From positions 1,364,001-1,428,000 of the forward strand of contig NZ_LT670819.1 in the NCBI RefSeq assembly GCF_900129855.1: 64,000 bases of DNA. The letters run 5' to 3'. The notes beneath the pieces are model-generated. The model saw only the letters and a program-made list of their open reading frames with translations, was not told where the DNA came from and searched no databases. The DNA is from Streptomyces sp. 3214.6. Lineage in GTDB: Bacteria; Actinomycetota; Actinomycetes; Streptomycetales; Streptomycetaceae. Below, piece by piece: positions 1 to 10,600 of this stretch. A program made the position numbers and the translations under genes. The number at the start of each line of letters is the position of its first letter. The stretch's first letter is position 1.

Positions 1-443
1 CCTCGGTACCGGTGGCGGACGTCGACGAGACGCTCCCCGCGGCCCGGGTCGCGAAGGCGGAGGTGAACTCCTCCGCCGTGGACGCGATGTGCACCGGCAT
101 GCAGGTGTTCGGCGGGATCACGCAGACCTGGGCGCATGTGGCGCATCTGTATCTGCGCAGGATCCTGTCGGGCGCGATCGTTCTCGCGACGACCACCGAC
201 CCCGTCCTCCTGAACCGTGGCGCGCCTGACGCTCCTTCACCAGGTGGCGGTCAGCGGCGAGTGGGAGGCGCGCGGCGCACCCGGCGTCCCACGGGACGGC
301 TCCACAAACCCTTCCCGGTCATCCACGACCGACATGCAGAATTTCCCGTCCCCTTACCCCGCGCCGGGAATGTGCGTTGCGATTCGGACCATGCAGTCCA
401 AAGGAACCCATTTCTTGCGCTCGTTCATGTTTCCACCATGTGA
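1..443 (+). CDS. Acyl-CoA dehydrogenase, C-terminal part (5' end outside window)
   Basis: The frame is open to the left edge, so only the C-terminus is seen. About the first 70 residues carry the last helices of an acyl-CoA dehydrogenase: a GMQVFGGITQTW segment followed by AHLYLRR, the family's C-terminal flavin/acyl-contact helix. Known members oxidise acyl-CoA or acyl-ACP with FAD. After the segment LLNRGA (about position 230) the predicted protein no longer looks like the family (Arg/Pro/Gly-rich, low complexity) and runs on to a stop at 443. The true protein may have ended near 230 and been extended by a small indel. It points the same way as the synthase operon that follows, so it may supply or modify an acyl chain for it. 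The family call is fairly sure; the function in this pathway is inference. Confidence 0.7.
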   Translation, partial: SVPVADVDETLPAARVAKAEVNSSAVDAMCTGMQVFGGITQTWAHVAHLYLRRILSGAIVLATTTDPVLLNRGAPDAPSPGGGQRRVGGARRTRRPTGRLHKPFPVIHDRHAEFPVPLPRAGNVRCDSDHAVQRNPFLALVHVSTM

Positions 444-544
444 GTCGGGGGTGAACGGGACGGCGCCCGAAAGGAATTCAACCGATTTCCTACGCCCTGG
501 CCCTCCCCCCACGACTGACCGAATCATTGCGGCTGGATACCAGC

Positions 545-588
545 CGATCGTTCGATCGTTGACCAGTGAGTAACAAGCGCACTACCTT
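545..588 (+). promoter_or_regulatory. Probable promoter and palindromic operator for the PUFA-like synthase operon
   Basis: A perfect inverted repeat CGATCG-TT-CGATCG (545-558) abuts a -35-like TTGACC (559-564). An 18-bp spacer leads to a -10-like TACCTT (583-588), about 130 bases before the synthase start. The arrangement suggests a repressor site touching the -35 box. No regulator gene lies beside it. The assignment is by eye only. Confidence 0.4.
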
Positions 589-715
589 TCAACGCGTTTC
601 GAGCACGCGCTGTAGAACGGCGTTCCGCGGTGGTCCTCTCCCCGCCGGAATCCGGTGAGCCGCCTTTGCTGTCCCGAACCCCCACCGTGCAGTCTCACCC
701 TTGATTCGGAGAATC

Positions 716-3700
716 ATGACGTCCGCTGTGCGCTCCGAGGACATGATCATCGGCATCACTCCTTTCGGTGAACCCGATGCCGGGCTCGCCCTGGCGGTCG
801 GCCGGGCCGGCGGTCTCGGTGTGCTCGACCTGGGCTCCGGCGACCGAAGAACCCGCGAGGCCCTCGCCCGCCTGCGCAGAGCGTCGCCGGGCGGCTTCGG
901 CGTCCGGGTCGGCGCATCCTGTCGGCTCACCCCCGCCGACCTGGGCCCCGACGGCCCGCACACCGTCGTACTGACCGCGGACGCCGTGGAGTCGCCGGCC
1001 GGCGCGGACTCCGCCGTCCCGTGGTTGATCGCCGGCCTCGCGGCGCGCCACCGCGTGCTGGTGGAGGTCACCGACCTGGCCGACGCCCGGCACGCCGTGC
1101 GCGCCGGGGCGCACGGCCTGATCGCTCGCGGCGCCGAATGCGGCGGCAGGATCGGCGAGTTGAGCACCTTCGTGCTGCTCCAGCAACTGCTCGCCGCGCC
1201 CGAGGTGACCCTGCCGGTGTGGGCGTGCGGAGGCATCGGCCCGCGTACGGCCGCCGCCGCGGTGGCGGGCGGGGCGGCCGGTGTCGTCCTGGACAGCCAG
1301 CTCGCGCTGCTCGCCGAGTCGGCGTTGCCCGAGCCGGCCGCCGCGGCGCTGCGCACCCTGGACGGCTCGGAGACCGTCGTCCTGGCAGGTCATCGCGTTC
1401 TGCTGCGGCGCGGCCCGGACGCCCCGCGTCTCGCGGAGGGCGCCGGCCCGCAGGCGGTGGCGGCACTGCTCGGCGCGCAGGACCCGCGCACCCAGCTGCT
1501 CCCGGTGGGTCAGGACGGTTTCCTCGCCGCCCGGTTCGCCGAGCGCTGGGGCGACGTACGGCGGACGGTGCGCGGGCTGCGGGACGCGGTCCTGGACGCC
1601 GTGGGCGACGACGCGGCGGCGCGGGCGCTGGGGGCCGAGTCGCCGATGAGCCGGGCGCTCGGGACCCGGCTCCCCGTAGCACAGGGGCCGATGACGCGGG
1701 TGAGCGACGGGGCCGCGTTCGCCGCGGCGGTGGCGGCGGACGGGGCACTGCCGTTCCTCGCGCTGGCGCTGGCGGACGGCGCGCGGACGCGGGAGATGCT
1801 GGCCGAGACCCGGGACGCGGTGGCCGGCCGGCCCTGGGGCGTGGGCGTGCTCGGCTTCGCACCGGAGGACGTGCGCACCGCCCAACTGGAGGCCGTACGG
1901 GAACTGCGGCCGACGCACGCGATCATCGCGGGCGGACGGCCCTCCCAGGCGCAGGCGCTGGAGCGGGACGGCATCCGGACGTTCCTGCACGTGCCGTCGC
2001 CGGGGCTGCTGCGACAGTTCCTGGAAGCCGGGGCGCGCCGGTTCGTGTTCGAGGGATCGGAGTGCGGCGGACACGTCGGACCGCGCGCCAGCTTCCCCCT
2101 CTGGGAAGCTCAACTGGCAGTCCTGGCGGACTACTTGGACGGCGTCGACGTGACGGACGTCGAGGTGTTCTTCGCTGGCGGAGTGCACGACGAGCGGTCG
2201 GCTGCGATGGTCGCCGCGCTCGCCGCGCCGCTGACCGCGCGCGGCGCGGCCGTCGGCCTGCTGATGGGAACCGCCTATCTGTTCACCGAGGAGGCGGTGG
2301 CGCACGGCGCGATCCGTCCGCTGTTCCAGCGGCAGGTCATGGACGCCGAGCGCACCACGCTCCTGGAGTCGGCGCCGGGTCACGCCACCCGGTGTGTGCC
2401 GAGTCCGTTCGCCGCCGGTTACCGCGACCAGGAGGCGCGGTTGCGTGCCGAGGGCGTGCCGGACCGGCGGATCTGGGAGGAGTTGGAGCGGCTCAACGTC
2501 GGCCGGCTGCGCCTCGCCAGCAAAGGCGTCACCCGGGACACCGACGGCTTGCTCGCCCCCGTCGACGAGCAACGTCAGCTCGCCGAGGGGATGTTCATGG
2601 CCGGGGAGGTGGCCGTGCTGCGTTCGGCGACCACGACGCTCGCGGCGCTGCACACGTCCGTGACGGCAGGTGCGGTCGAGCATCTCGCCCTGCGGGCTGC
2701 CGAGTTGGGCCTGGAGAGGGAGGTGCGGGAGCCGGCGGCCCCGGCCCCGCTGGACATCGCCGTCGTCGGCATGGCCTGCATGTTCCCGCAGGCGCCCGAC
2801 CTGCCGACCTTCTGGGGGAACGTCGTCGGGGGCGTGGACGCGGTCGGCGAGGTCCCGGCCGACCGCTGGGATCCGGCCGTGCACCACGGCGAGTCGACGC
2901 CGTCCAAGTGGGGCGGCTTCCTGCCCCGCATCCCCTTCGACCCGCTGCGCTACGGCATCCCCCCCGCCTCCCTCGGCAGCGTCGAGCCGGTGCAGCTGCT
3001 GTCCCTGGAGGCGGCCCGGCGGGCTCTGGATGACGCCGGATACGGCGACGGGGGAAGGGAGTTCGACCGCTCCCGCACGTCCGTGATCTTCGGCGCGGAG
3101 GCGGGCAGCGACCTGTCGAACGCGGCCACGCTGCGCGCCGTGCTGCCCTCGTACTACGGCCACGTCCCGGCCGCCCTGGACGACCAGCTCCCGCGGCTCA
3201 CCGAGGACTCCTTCCCCGGCATGCTCGCCAACGTCATCTCCGGGCGGATCGCCAACCGGCTCGACCTCGGCGGCGCCAACTACACCGTCGACGCCGCCTG
3301 CGCCTCCTCGCTGGCCGCGGTGGACGTCGCCTGCAAGGAGCTGGTCGGGGGCACGTCCGACGTGGTGCTGTGCGGTGGCGCCGACCTGCACAACGGCATC
3401 AACGACTACGCCCTCTTCTCCTCCGTGCACGCCCTGTCCCCGACCGGCCGCTCCCGTGCCTTCGACGGCTCGGCGGACGGCATCGCGCTCGGCGAGGGCG
3501 TCGCCTGCGTCGTCCTCAAGCGCCTCGCGGACGCCGAACGCGACGGCGACCGGATCTACGGCGTCATCAAGGGCCTCGGCTCCTCCAGCGACGGCCGCTC
3601 GCTCGGCCTCACCGCCCCCAGGCCCGAGGGCCAGCGCTCGGCCCTGGAGCGGGCCTACCGCAACGCGGGCGTCTCCCCGGCCGACGTCGGGCTCGTCGAG

Positions 3701-6700
3701 GCGCACGGCACCGGGACCGTGGTCGGCGACCGCACCGAACTCCGCATCCTCAGCGAGGTGTTCGGCGAGGCGGGGGCGCAGCCGGGGGGCTGTGTGATCG
3801 GCTCGGTGAAGTCGCAGATCGGGCACACCAAGTGCGCCGCCGGACTCGCCGGACTGATCAAGAGCCTGCTGGCCCTGCACACGGGCGTCAGGCCGCCCAC
3901 GCTGCACGTCGAGACCCCCAACCCGGCCTGGGACGCGGACAGCAGCCCCTTCGCCTTCCACAAGGAGGCCCGGCCCTGGGCCGCGCCCCCGCAGGAACGG
4001 CTCGCCGGGGTGAGCGCGTTCGGCTTCGGCGGCACCAACTTCCATGTGGTGCTGAGCGCTTACGCCGACGGGGTGCCGCCGGTGCGCGGACTGGACGCCT
4101 GGCCCGCCGAACTGTTCGTGTTCCGCGGGCGGGACGAGGCCACGGCCCGCCGAGCGATGGAAGAGCTCCTCAAGGCCGCGCAGGCGCAGGGCGGGCCGTG
4201 GCGCCTGCGGGACCTGGCACTCGGCGCCGCGCGACGCTCGGACCCGAGCGCGGACCCGGCACGGGTCGCACTGGTGGCGACGGACGTGGACGACCTGACC
4301 GCGAAACTGCGACAGGCGCTCGCCGACCCCGCCGACTCCGGCGAGCCCGCCGGGCCCGCTCGCGTGCGGGGGATCCACCGGGCGGGGCCCGACGATCCCT
4401 GCGACGGCAAGGTCGCCTTCCTCTTCCCCGGCCAGGGCAGCCAGCGCACCGGCATGCTCGGCGAGCTGTTCGTCGCCTTCCCGGAACTGCGCCCCTACCT
4501 GGAGCTCGGCCGCGCCCACGCCGACGCCCTGTACCCGCCGGCCGCCTTCGACGACGCGGCAGGCGACCGGCAGCAGGCCGCGCTGACCGACACCCGCGTG
4601 GCCCAGCCCGCCCTGGGCATGGCGGGCCTCGCCGCGCACGCCGTGCTCACCGCGGCCGGGGTACGGCCGGACATGGCCGCCGGGCACAGCTACGGCGAAC
4701 TGGTCGCCCTGTGCGCGGCCGGCGCACTGACCCCGGAGACCCTTCTGGACCTGAGCGCGGAGCGGGCAACGGCCATCCTCGAAGCAGCCGGGGTCAAACC
4801 CGCCGACGAGCCGGACGGGTCCGGGGGCGGGGATGGCGGGGCCATGGCTGCGGTCGCGGCCGGGGCCGAGGAGGTGGCGCAGGTGCTGAAGAGGGGGGCC
4901 GCGCCGGACTCCGTGGTCGTCGCCAACCGCAACTCACCTACGCAGACGGTGATTTCGGGACCGTCCCACGCCGTCGCCGAAACCGTGCAGCTCCTGCGCG
5001 CGGCCGGTCTGGGAGCCAAGCGCATCCCGGTCGCCTGCGCCTTCCACAGCCCGCTGGTCGCGGGCGCCGCCGACCGGTTCGCCTCAGCGCTCGCGGCCCG
5101 GCCGGTGCACGCGCCCGAGTTCCCGGTGTGGTCCAACCGCACGGCCACCCCCTACCCCGCCGACGCGGACGCGGTACGGGCCGAACTCGCCGCCCAGATC
5201 GCCGCGCCGGTCGCCTTCGTCGAGCAGGTCGAGGCGATGTACGAGGCAGGGGCGCGCATCTTCGTCGAGGCCGGCCCCGGGTCGGTGCTGACCCGGCTGG
5301 TCGGGCAGATCCTCGGCGATCGCCCGCACCGCACGATCGCCTGCGAGCCGCGCCCCGGCGGCGGACTCCACGGTTGGCTCGACGCCCTGGCCCGGCTCGC
5401 CGTCGCGGGGCTGCCGGTGCGCAGCGGATGGCTGCTGCGCGGCCGGGACGCGGTGGACGCCGTCCGCAGCCCCGTGCCGAAGCGGCCCGGCTGGACGGTG
5501 GACGGACAGCTGGTCCGCACCGCCGCCGGCGCCCTCCTCCCCGGTGCGCTCGCACCGGCCCGCCGAGTCGTGGACCCCGTCGAAAGGACCGTGACGACTG
5601 TGACGACGAACCCCCCGCACGGCGTCCCCTCCGACCGGGACGCGCTGATCTCCGAGTTCCTGCGCACCAGCCGGGAGATGATCGCCGCCCAACGGGACGT
5701 GCTGCTCACCTACTTCGGATCCACCCCGGGCGCGCAGATCGCGGCACCCGTGGTGGTGACCCCGCAGGTCATCGAGGCAGTGCCGCAACTCCCCGCGGCA
5801 CAGCCCGAGACGGCCGCACACGTACCCACCCCCGCCCCGAGTCCCGCGTCGGCTGCCGCCGAGCCCGTCGGAAGCACGGACGTGCAGCGGCTCGTCCTGG
5901 AGATCATCAGCGAACGCACCGGCTATCCCATCGACATGATCGAGCCCGATCTCGACCTGGAGGCGGACCTCAGCATCGACTCCATCAAACGGGCCGAGAT
6001 CGCCGGCGAGCTGGCCAAGCGACTGGGCGCCGGCTCCGACGCCGGCGCGGATCCGGCGTCGATGGACGACGACGAGCTGGAGGAGCTGACGAAGGCCCGC
6101 ACCGCCGCCGCGGTGACCGACTGGCTGACGGCCCGGCTGAGCGGACCGGCACCCGCACAGGCACCCGCACCCGTGCCCGCACAGGCACCCGCACCGGCAC
6201 GGGCGGAGGAGGTGACCGGCGAGCCGCCCAGGCGGCACGTGCTGCGGCCGGTCCTGCTCGACGACGTCGCCGCCGCTTCGCCGACCGCCCTCTCCGGCAC
6301 CCGCTGGACCCTCCTCGGGGACGCCCCCGAGGTCGCCGCCCGGCTGTTGTCGCACGGCGCCGACGTCGTCGTACGCGCCCGTGATCATGTTCTGGGGGAG
6401 GCTGACGGGCCGCTGGACGGCGTGCTGTACCTCGGTGCCCTTCCGGCCGCCGAGGACACGCCCGTCCTGCCCGACGCGTTCCCGGTGCTGAAGGCGGCGC
6501 TGGCGCGCGGTCCACGGTGGCTGCTGGCCGTCCGCGGCAACGGCGACGAGATGCCCGACGCGCGGACCGCGGGGCTGCGCGGGCTGTTCCGTACCGTGGC
6601 GCGCGAGTATCCGCAGACCCTCGCCCGGCTCGTCGACCTCGCCGACGCCTCGCCGGCCGCCGTCGCGGACGCGGTGGTCGCGGAGGCCGTCGCAGCGGAC

Positions 6701-7681
6701 CGCCCCCCGGTCGTGCTGCGGACGGCGGGCGGCCGGCACGGCTTCGAGCTCGCGGAGGCGCCGCTCGGCGCGCTCGGCAGCACGGGCGCCGGCCCGGCCG
6801 GGGACGGAGCCGCCGAGGCCGCCGCGCTCGGGCTGGCCCGGGACTCGGTGGTGCTGCTGGCAGGCGGCGCGCGCGGCATCACCGCGCAGTTCGCCGCCGC
6901 GCTCGCCGGCGCCGCCCGCTGCCGCCTGGAGCTGCTCGGCCGGACCCCCGCGCCGGACGGCCCCGAGGACGCGGACACCGCCGCCGCGCGCACCCCGGCC
7001 GAACTGCGCGCGGCGCTCGCCGCCCGCGGCGGTCTGAAGCCGGCCGAGATCAACCGCGCCGCCGAACTCCTGCTGGCGCAGCGGGAGATCACCGCGACAC
7101 TGAGCGAACTCACCGCGCTGGGCAGCCGGGTGCGATACCGCTCCGTCGACTTCCGGGAGCCCGAGGCGGTGCTCCAGGCGGTGAAGGAGATCCACGCCGA
7201 ACACGGCCGGCTCGACGGCGTGGTCCACGCGGCCGGTGTGATCGAGGACCGGCTCGTCGCCGAGAAGAGCGCCGAGTCCTTCCAGCGGGTCTACGGCACG
7301 AAGGCGACCGGCGCGGACGCCCTGCTCACCGCGCTGGAGGAGCTGCCCACGGCGCCCGCTTTCACCGTGCTGTTCGGCTCGATCTCCGCGGTCCTGGGCA
7401 ACCGCGGCCAGGTGGACTACGCCGCCGCCAACGACGCGCTGGAGACCCTCGGCGCGGCCTTCGCCGCCCGCACGGGGCACCGTGCGGTGACCGTGCACTG
7501 GGGTCCGTGGGCGCCCTCGGCCGGTCACGCGGGCATGGTCGGGGTGGAGCTGGCGCGCGAGTACGCCCGGCGGGGCGTCCGGCTGATCGACCCCGAGGAG
7601 GGGACCGCGGCGCTGCTGCGGGAGCTCGCCTGGGGCGAGGAGTCTGCCACCGCCGTCGTCTACACCGCCTCCGGCTGGTGA
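716..7681 (+). CDS. PUFA/enediyne-like iterative polyketide synthase: PfaD-like x2 - KS - AT - ACP - KR
   Basis: The protein is about 2321 aa; ATG 716 is chosen because GGAG sits 4 bases upstream (an in-frame TTG lies at 701). Order of domains: two consecutive 2-nitropropane-dioxygenase/PfaD-like TIM-barrel segments (about 5-250 with ECGGR near 140; about 315-610 with SECGGH near 449); a ketosynthase (about 680-1110) with Cys in DAACASS near 862, then HGTGT and KSQIGHT; an acyltransferase (about 1230-1540) with FPGQGSQ, GHSYGE and CAFHSP; a Pro/Ala-rich linker; a carrier domain with the PUFA-type LSIDSIKR near 1754; and a ketoreductase (from about 2040) with GGARGIT and an active-site YAAAN. 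PUFA synthases carry this KS-AT-ACP-KR core in PfaA and a separate PfaD enoyl reductase; here the barrels are fused N-terminally and duplicated. It overlaps the next gene by 4 bp. It probably builds a fatty-acid-like chain iteratively from malonyl units (inference). Confidence 0.9.
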   Translation: MTSAVRSEDMIIGITPFGEPDAGLALAVGRAGGLGVLDLGSGDRRTREALARLRRASPGGFGVRVGASCRLTPADLGPDGPHTVVLTADAVESPAGADSAVPWLIAGLAARHRVLVEVTDLADARHAVRAGAHGLIARGAECGGRIGELSTFVLLQQLLAAPEVTLPVWACGGIGPRTAAAAVAGGAAGVVLDSQLALLAESALPEPAAAALRTLDGSETVVLAGHRVLLRRGPDAPRLAEGAGPQAVAALLGAQDPRTQLLPVGQDGFLAARFAERWGDVRRTVRGLRDAVLDAVGDDAAARALGAESPMSRALGTRLPVAQGPMTRVSDGAAFAAAVAADGALPFLALALADGARTREMLAETRDAVAGRPWGVGVLGFAPEDVRTAQLEAVRELRPTHAIIAGGRPSQAQALERDGIRTFLHVPSPGLLRQFLEAGARRFVFEGSECGGHVGPRASFPLWEAQLAVLADYLDGVDVTDVEVFFAGGVHDERSAAMVAALAAPLTARGAAVGLLMGTAYLFTEEAVAHGAIRPLFQRQVMDAERTTLLESAPGHATRCVPSPFAAGYRDQEARLRAEGVPDRRIWEELERLNVGRLRLASKGVTRDTDGLLAPVDEQRQLAEGMFMAGEVAVLRSATTTLAALHTSVTAGAVEHLALRAAELGLEREVREPAAPAPLDIAVVGMACMFPQAPDLPTFWGNVVGGVDAVGEVPADRWDPAVHHGESTPSKWGGFLPRIPFDPLRYGIPPASLGSVEPVQLLSLEAARRALDDAGYGDGGREFDRSRTSVIFGAEAGSDLSNAATLRAVLPSYYGHVPAALDDQLPRLTEDSFPGMLANVISGRIANRLDLGGANYTVDAACASSLAAVDVACKELVGGTSDVVLCGGADLHNGINDYALFSSVHALSPTGRSRAFDGSADGIALGEGVACVVLKRLADAERDGDRIYGVIKGLGSSSDGRSLGLTAPRPEGQRSALERAYRNAGVSPADVGLVEAHGTGTVVGDRTELRILSEVFGEAGAQPGGCVIGSVKSQIGHTKCAAGLAGLIKSLLALHTGVRPPTLHVETPNPAWDADSSPFAFHKEARPWAAPPQERLAGVSAFGFGGTNFHVVLSAYADGVPPVRGLDAWPAELFVFRGRDEATARRAMEELLKAAQAQGGPWRLRDLALGAARRSDPSADPARVALVATDVDDLTAKLRQALADPADSGEPAGPARVRGIHRAGPDDPCDGKVAFLFPGQGSQRTGMLGELFVAFPELRPYLELGRAHADALYPPAAFDDAAGDRQQAALTDTRVAQPALGMAGLAAHAVLTAAGVRPDMAAGHSYGELVALCAAGALTPETLLDLSAERATAILEAAGVKPADEPDGSGGGDGGAMAAVAAGAEEVAQVLKRGAAPDSVVVANRNSPTQTVISGPSHAVAETVQLLRAAGLGAKRIPVACAFHSPLVAGAADRFASALAARPVHAPEFPVWSNRTATPYPADADAVRAELAAQIAAPVAFVEQVEAMYEAGARIFVEAGPGSVLTRLVGQILGDRPHRTIACEPRPGGGLHGWLDALARLAVAGLPVRSGWLLRGRDAVDAVRSPVPKRPGWTVDGQLVRTAAGALLPGALAPARRVVDPVERTVTTVTTNPPHGVPSDRDALISEFLRTSREMIAAQRDVLLTYFGSTPGAQIAAPVVVTPQVIEAVPQLPAAQPETAAHVPTPAPSPASAAAEPVGSTDVQRLVLEIISERTGYPIDMIEPDLDLEADLSIDSIKRAEIAGELAKRLGAGSDAGADPASMDDDELEELTKARTAAAVTDWLTARLSGPAPAQAPAPVPAQAPAPARAEEVTGEPPRRHVLRPVLLDDVAAASPTALSGTRWTLLGDAPEVAARLLSHGADVVVRARDHVLGEADGPLDGVLYLGALPAAEDTPVLPDAFPVLKAALARGPRWLLAVRGNGDEMPDARTAGLRGLFRTVAREYPQTLARLVDLADASPAAVADAVVAEAVAADRPPVVLRTAGGRHGFELAEAPLGALGSTGAGPAGDGAAEAAALGLARDSVVLLAGGARGITAQFAAALAGAARCRLELLGRTPAPDGPEDADTAAARTPAELRAALAARGGLKPAEINRAAELLLAQREITATLSELTALGSRVRYRSVDFREPEAVLQAVKEIHAEHGRLDGVVHAAGVIEDRLVAEKSAESFQRVYGTKATGADALLTALEELPTAPAFTVLFGSISAVLGNRGQVDYAAANDALETLGAAFAARTGHRAVTVHWGPWAPSAGHAGMVGVELAREYARRGVRLIDPEEGTAALLRELAWGEESATAVVYTASGW

Positions 7682-10600
7682 CGGCCACGGTGACATCACC
7701 CCAGACATCACCCCAACCGGCCTACGGGACCCATGAATTGATGGTTCATCAAGTTCCGGTCGCCATCGTTGGGATGGCGGTGCTGTTGCCGGGCGCCGCC
7801 GACCTGGACGCGTACTGGCGGAACCTGCGGGACGGCGTGGACGCGATCGGCGAGGTCCCGGACGGGCGCTGGGACGCGGCGTTCTACCGTCCCGGCAGCG
7901 CGTCCGACCCGGCCGTCGCGGACCGGGTGTACGCGCGCCGCGGCGGGTTCGTGGACGGGCTGGCGGAGGTGGAGGTCACCCGGTTCGGGATCATGCCGAA
8001 CTCGGTGGCCGGCACCGAGCCCGACCAGCTCATCGCCCTGCATGTGGCCTCGGCCGCCCTGGACGACGCGGGCGGCACGGACCGCCTCCCCGACCGAGGG
8101 CGCGTCGGCGTCGTTCTCGGCCGGGGCGGCTACCTCACCCCCGGCCTGGTCCGGCTGGACCAGCGGGTGCGCACGGCGGGCCAACTCGTCCGTACGCTGG
8201 GCGAGTTGCTGCCCGACCTGACGGCGGATCAACTCCGCCGGGTGCAGACGGCGTTCACGGAGCGGCTCGGGCCGGACAGTCCCGAGTCCGCGATCGGCCT
8301 GGTGCCCAACCTCGCCGCCTCCCGGGTCGCCAACCGGCTGGATCTGCGCGGACCGGCGTACACCGTGGACGCGGCCTGCGCCTCGTCGCTGGTCGCCGTG
8401 GACCAGGCGGTGGGCGCCCTCGCGTCGGGGCGCTGCGACCTGATGCTCGCCGGGGGCGTCCACCACTGTCACGACATCACGCTGTGGAGCGTTTTCTCCC
8501 AGCTCCGCGCCCTCTCCCCCAGCCAGCGCATCCGTCCCTTCCACCGGGACGCCGACGGAATCCTGATCGGCGAGGGGACGGGTGTCGTCGTCCTCAAGCG
8601 GCTGACGGACGCCGAGCGCGACGGCGACCGGATCTACGCGGTGATCCGGGGCACCGGAGTGGCCAGCGACGGGCGGGCGGCCGGGCTGGTCAACCCCGAT
8701 CCCGGTGGTCAGGCGCAGGCCGTGCGGCAGGCCTGGCGGGCCGCCGGGCTCGACCCGGCCGCGCCCGGCTCGATCGGGCTGCTGGAGGCGCACGGCACCG
8801 CGACTCCGGCGGGCGACGGCGCCGAACTCACCACGCTGACCGAGGTGTTCGGGCCCGGCGACGGTGACGCGGTCCTGGGGTCGGTCAAGTCGATGATCGG
8901 GCACACCATGCCCGCCGCGGGAGTCGCCGGACTGGTGAAGGCCGCGCTCGCCGTCCATCACCGCACCCTGCTCCCGACGCTGCACTGCGACGATCCGCAC
9001 CCCGCCCTGGCCCGCACCCGGTTCCGCACCCTGGAGAAGGCCGCCGACTGGGAGACCGCCGCCGGACAGCCCGTGCGCCGGGCCGCCGTCAACGCGTTCG
9101 GGTTCGGCGGGATCAACGCGCACGTGGTGCTGGAGGAGGCCCCTGGCGCCCGCGGGACCCTCGCGACCGGCCCGTCCCGTCCGGTCCGTCCGGTCCGTCC
9201 GGTCCGTCCGGTCGTGGACGTCACCGAACCCGAGCGCGTCCTGCTGCTCGCCGCGGACTCCCCCACCCGCCTCGCCGCGCTCCTGGACGTCGACGACAGC
9301 GCCGTACGGGCCGCCGGGCTCGACCCCGGCCATTCGCACCCGGACGCGGGCCCGGCCCGGCTCGGCATCGTCGACCCGACCGCCAAGCGCCTCGCCCTGG
9401 CCCGCCGCACGATCGCGCGACAACGGTCCTGGCACGGCCGCAGCGACGTCTGGTTCCGGCCGAGCCCCCTGCTGGGCGCCGGCCACGGCGGGCTGGCGTT
9501 CCTGTTCCCCGGCCTGGAGGGCGACTTCACGCCCCAAGTCGACGACGTGGCAGCCCACTTCGGCCTGCCCACCCTCTCGCTCGACGGGGACCGGCCCGGC
9601 GACGTGGGCAGGCACGGCTTCGGTGTCGTCGCCGTCGGTCGGCTCCTCGACACCGCGCTGCGCCGCAGCGGCATCGTGCCGGACGCGGTCGCCGGGCACA
9701 GCGTGGGCGAGTGGACGGCGATGGCGGCGGCCGGGCTGTACGCCGGGGAGGAGGTCGACGCGTTCATGGCGGGCTTCGACCCGGACTCGGTTACGGTCCC
9801 GGGCCTCGCCTTCGGCGCGATCGGCGCGTCCGCCGAACAGGTCCTGGCCGCTCTGCGCGACGAGAGCCGGGCGGAGTCGGGCCTGGTGCTCTCGCACGAC
9901 AACGCTCCCGGCCAGTCGATGGTGTGCGGCCCGGAGGCGGCGGTGGAGGACTTCGTGCGGGCCTTCCGCGCCCGGGGCGTCCTCAGCCAGGTGCTGCCGT
10001 TCCGGTCGGGCTTCCACACGCCGATGCTTCAGCCCCATCTCGGCCCGATCAAGGAGGCCGCCGACCGGTTCCGGCTGCGTCGGCCGCACACCCCGGTCTG
10101 GTCGGGGACGACGGCGGCGCCGTTCCCCGCGGACGAGGCGGGGATACGGTCCCTGTTCCTCCGGCACCTGCTGGAACCCGTCCGCTTCCGGCAGCTGGCC
10201 GAGGCCCTGTTCGCGGCCGGCCACCGGGTGTACGTCCAGGTCGGGCCCGGTCAGCTCGGCTCCCTCGTCGGCGACACCCTGGGCGACCACGACCACCTCG
10301 TCGTCGCCGCCAACTCACCCCACCGCACGGGCCTCGCCCAGCTCCGCCGGGTGGCCACCGCGCTGTGGACGGCGGGCGCGACGGTGGCGCCCGCCCTGAC
10401 ACCCGTCGGTCTCACCACGGCTCAACGACCGTCGGTGCGCCTGGACTTGGGCGGATCGCTGGTGTCCCTCGCACCTCACGACCTCACCGCACTGCGAGCC
10501 GAGCTGCGCGCCGCCGCCCCGGCCCGCACGGCGGACGTCGGCGGACCCTCGCCGCTGGACGCTCTCGTCGAACGCTCCCCGATGGCCGCCGAGTTGAGCG

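Noticed and set aside
695..4687. Very long minus-strand open frame (about 1330 codons) opposite the first synthase
   Set aside because: It is the antisense shadow of the PKS gene: Arg/Gly/Ala/His-rich with no motifs, while the plus frame carries every expected PKS domain.
6130..6210. CRISPR-like or minisatellite repeats in the Pro/Ala-coding stretch of the first synthase
   Set aside because: Imperfect short GCACCC-type repeats in frame encode an ordinary Pro/Ala interdomain linker; there are no spacers or consistent repeat length.
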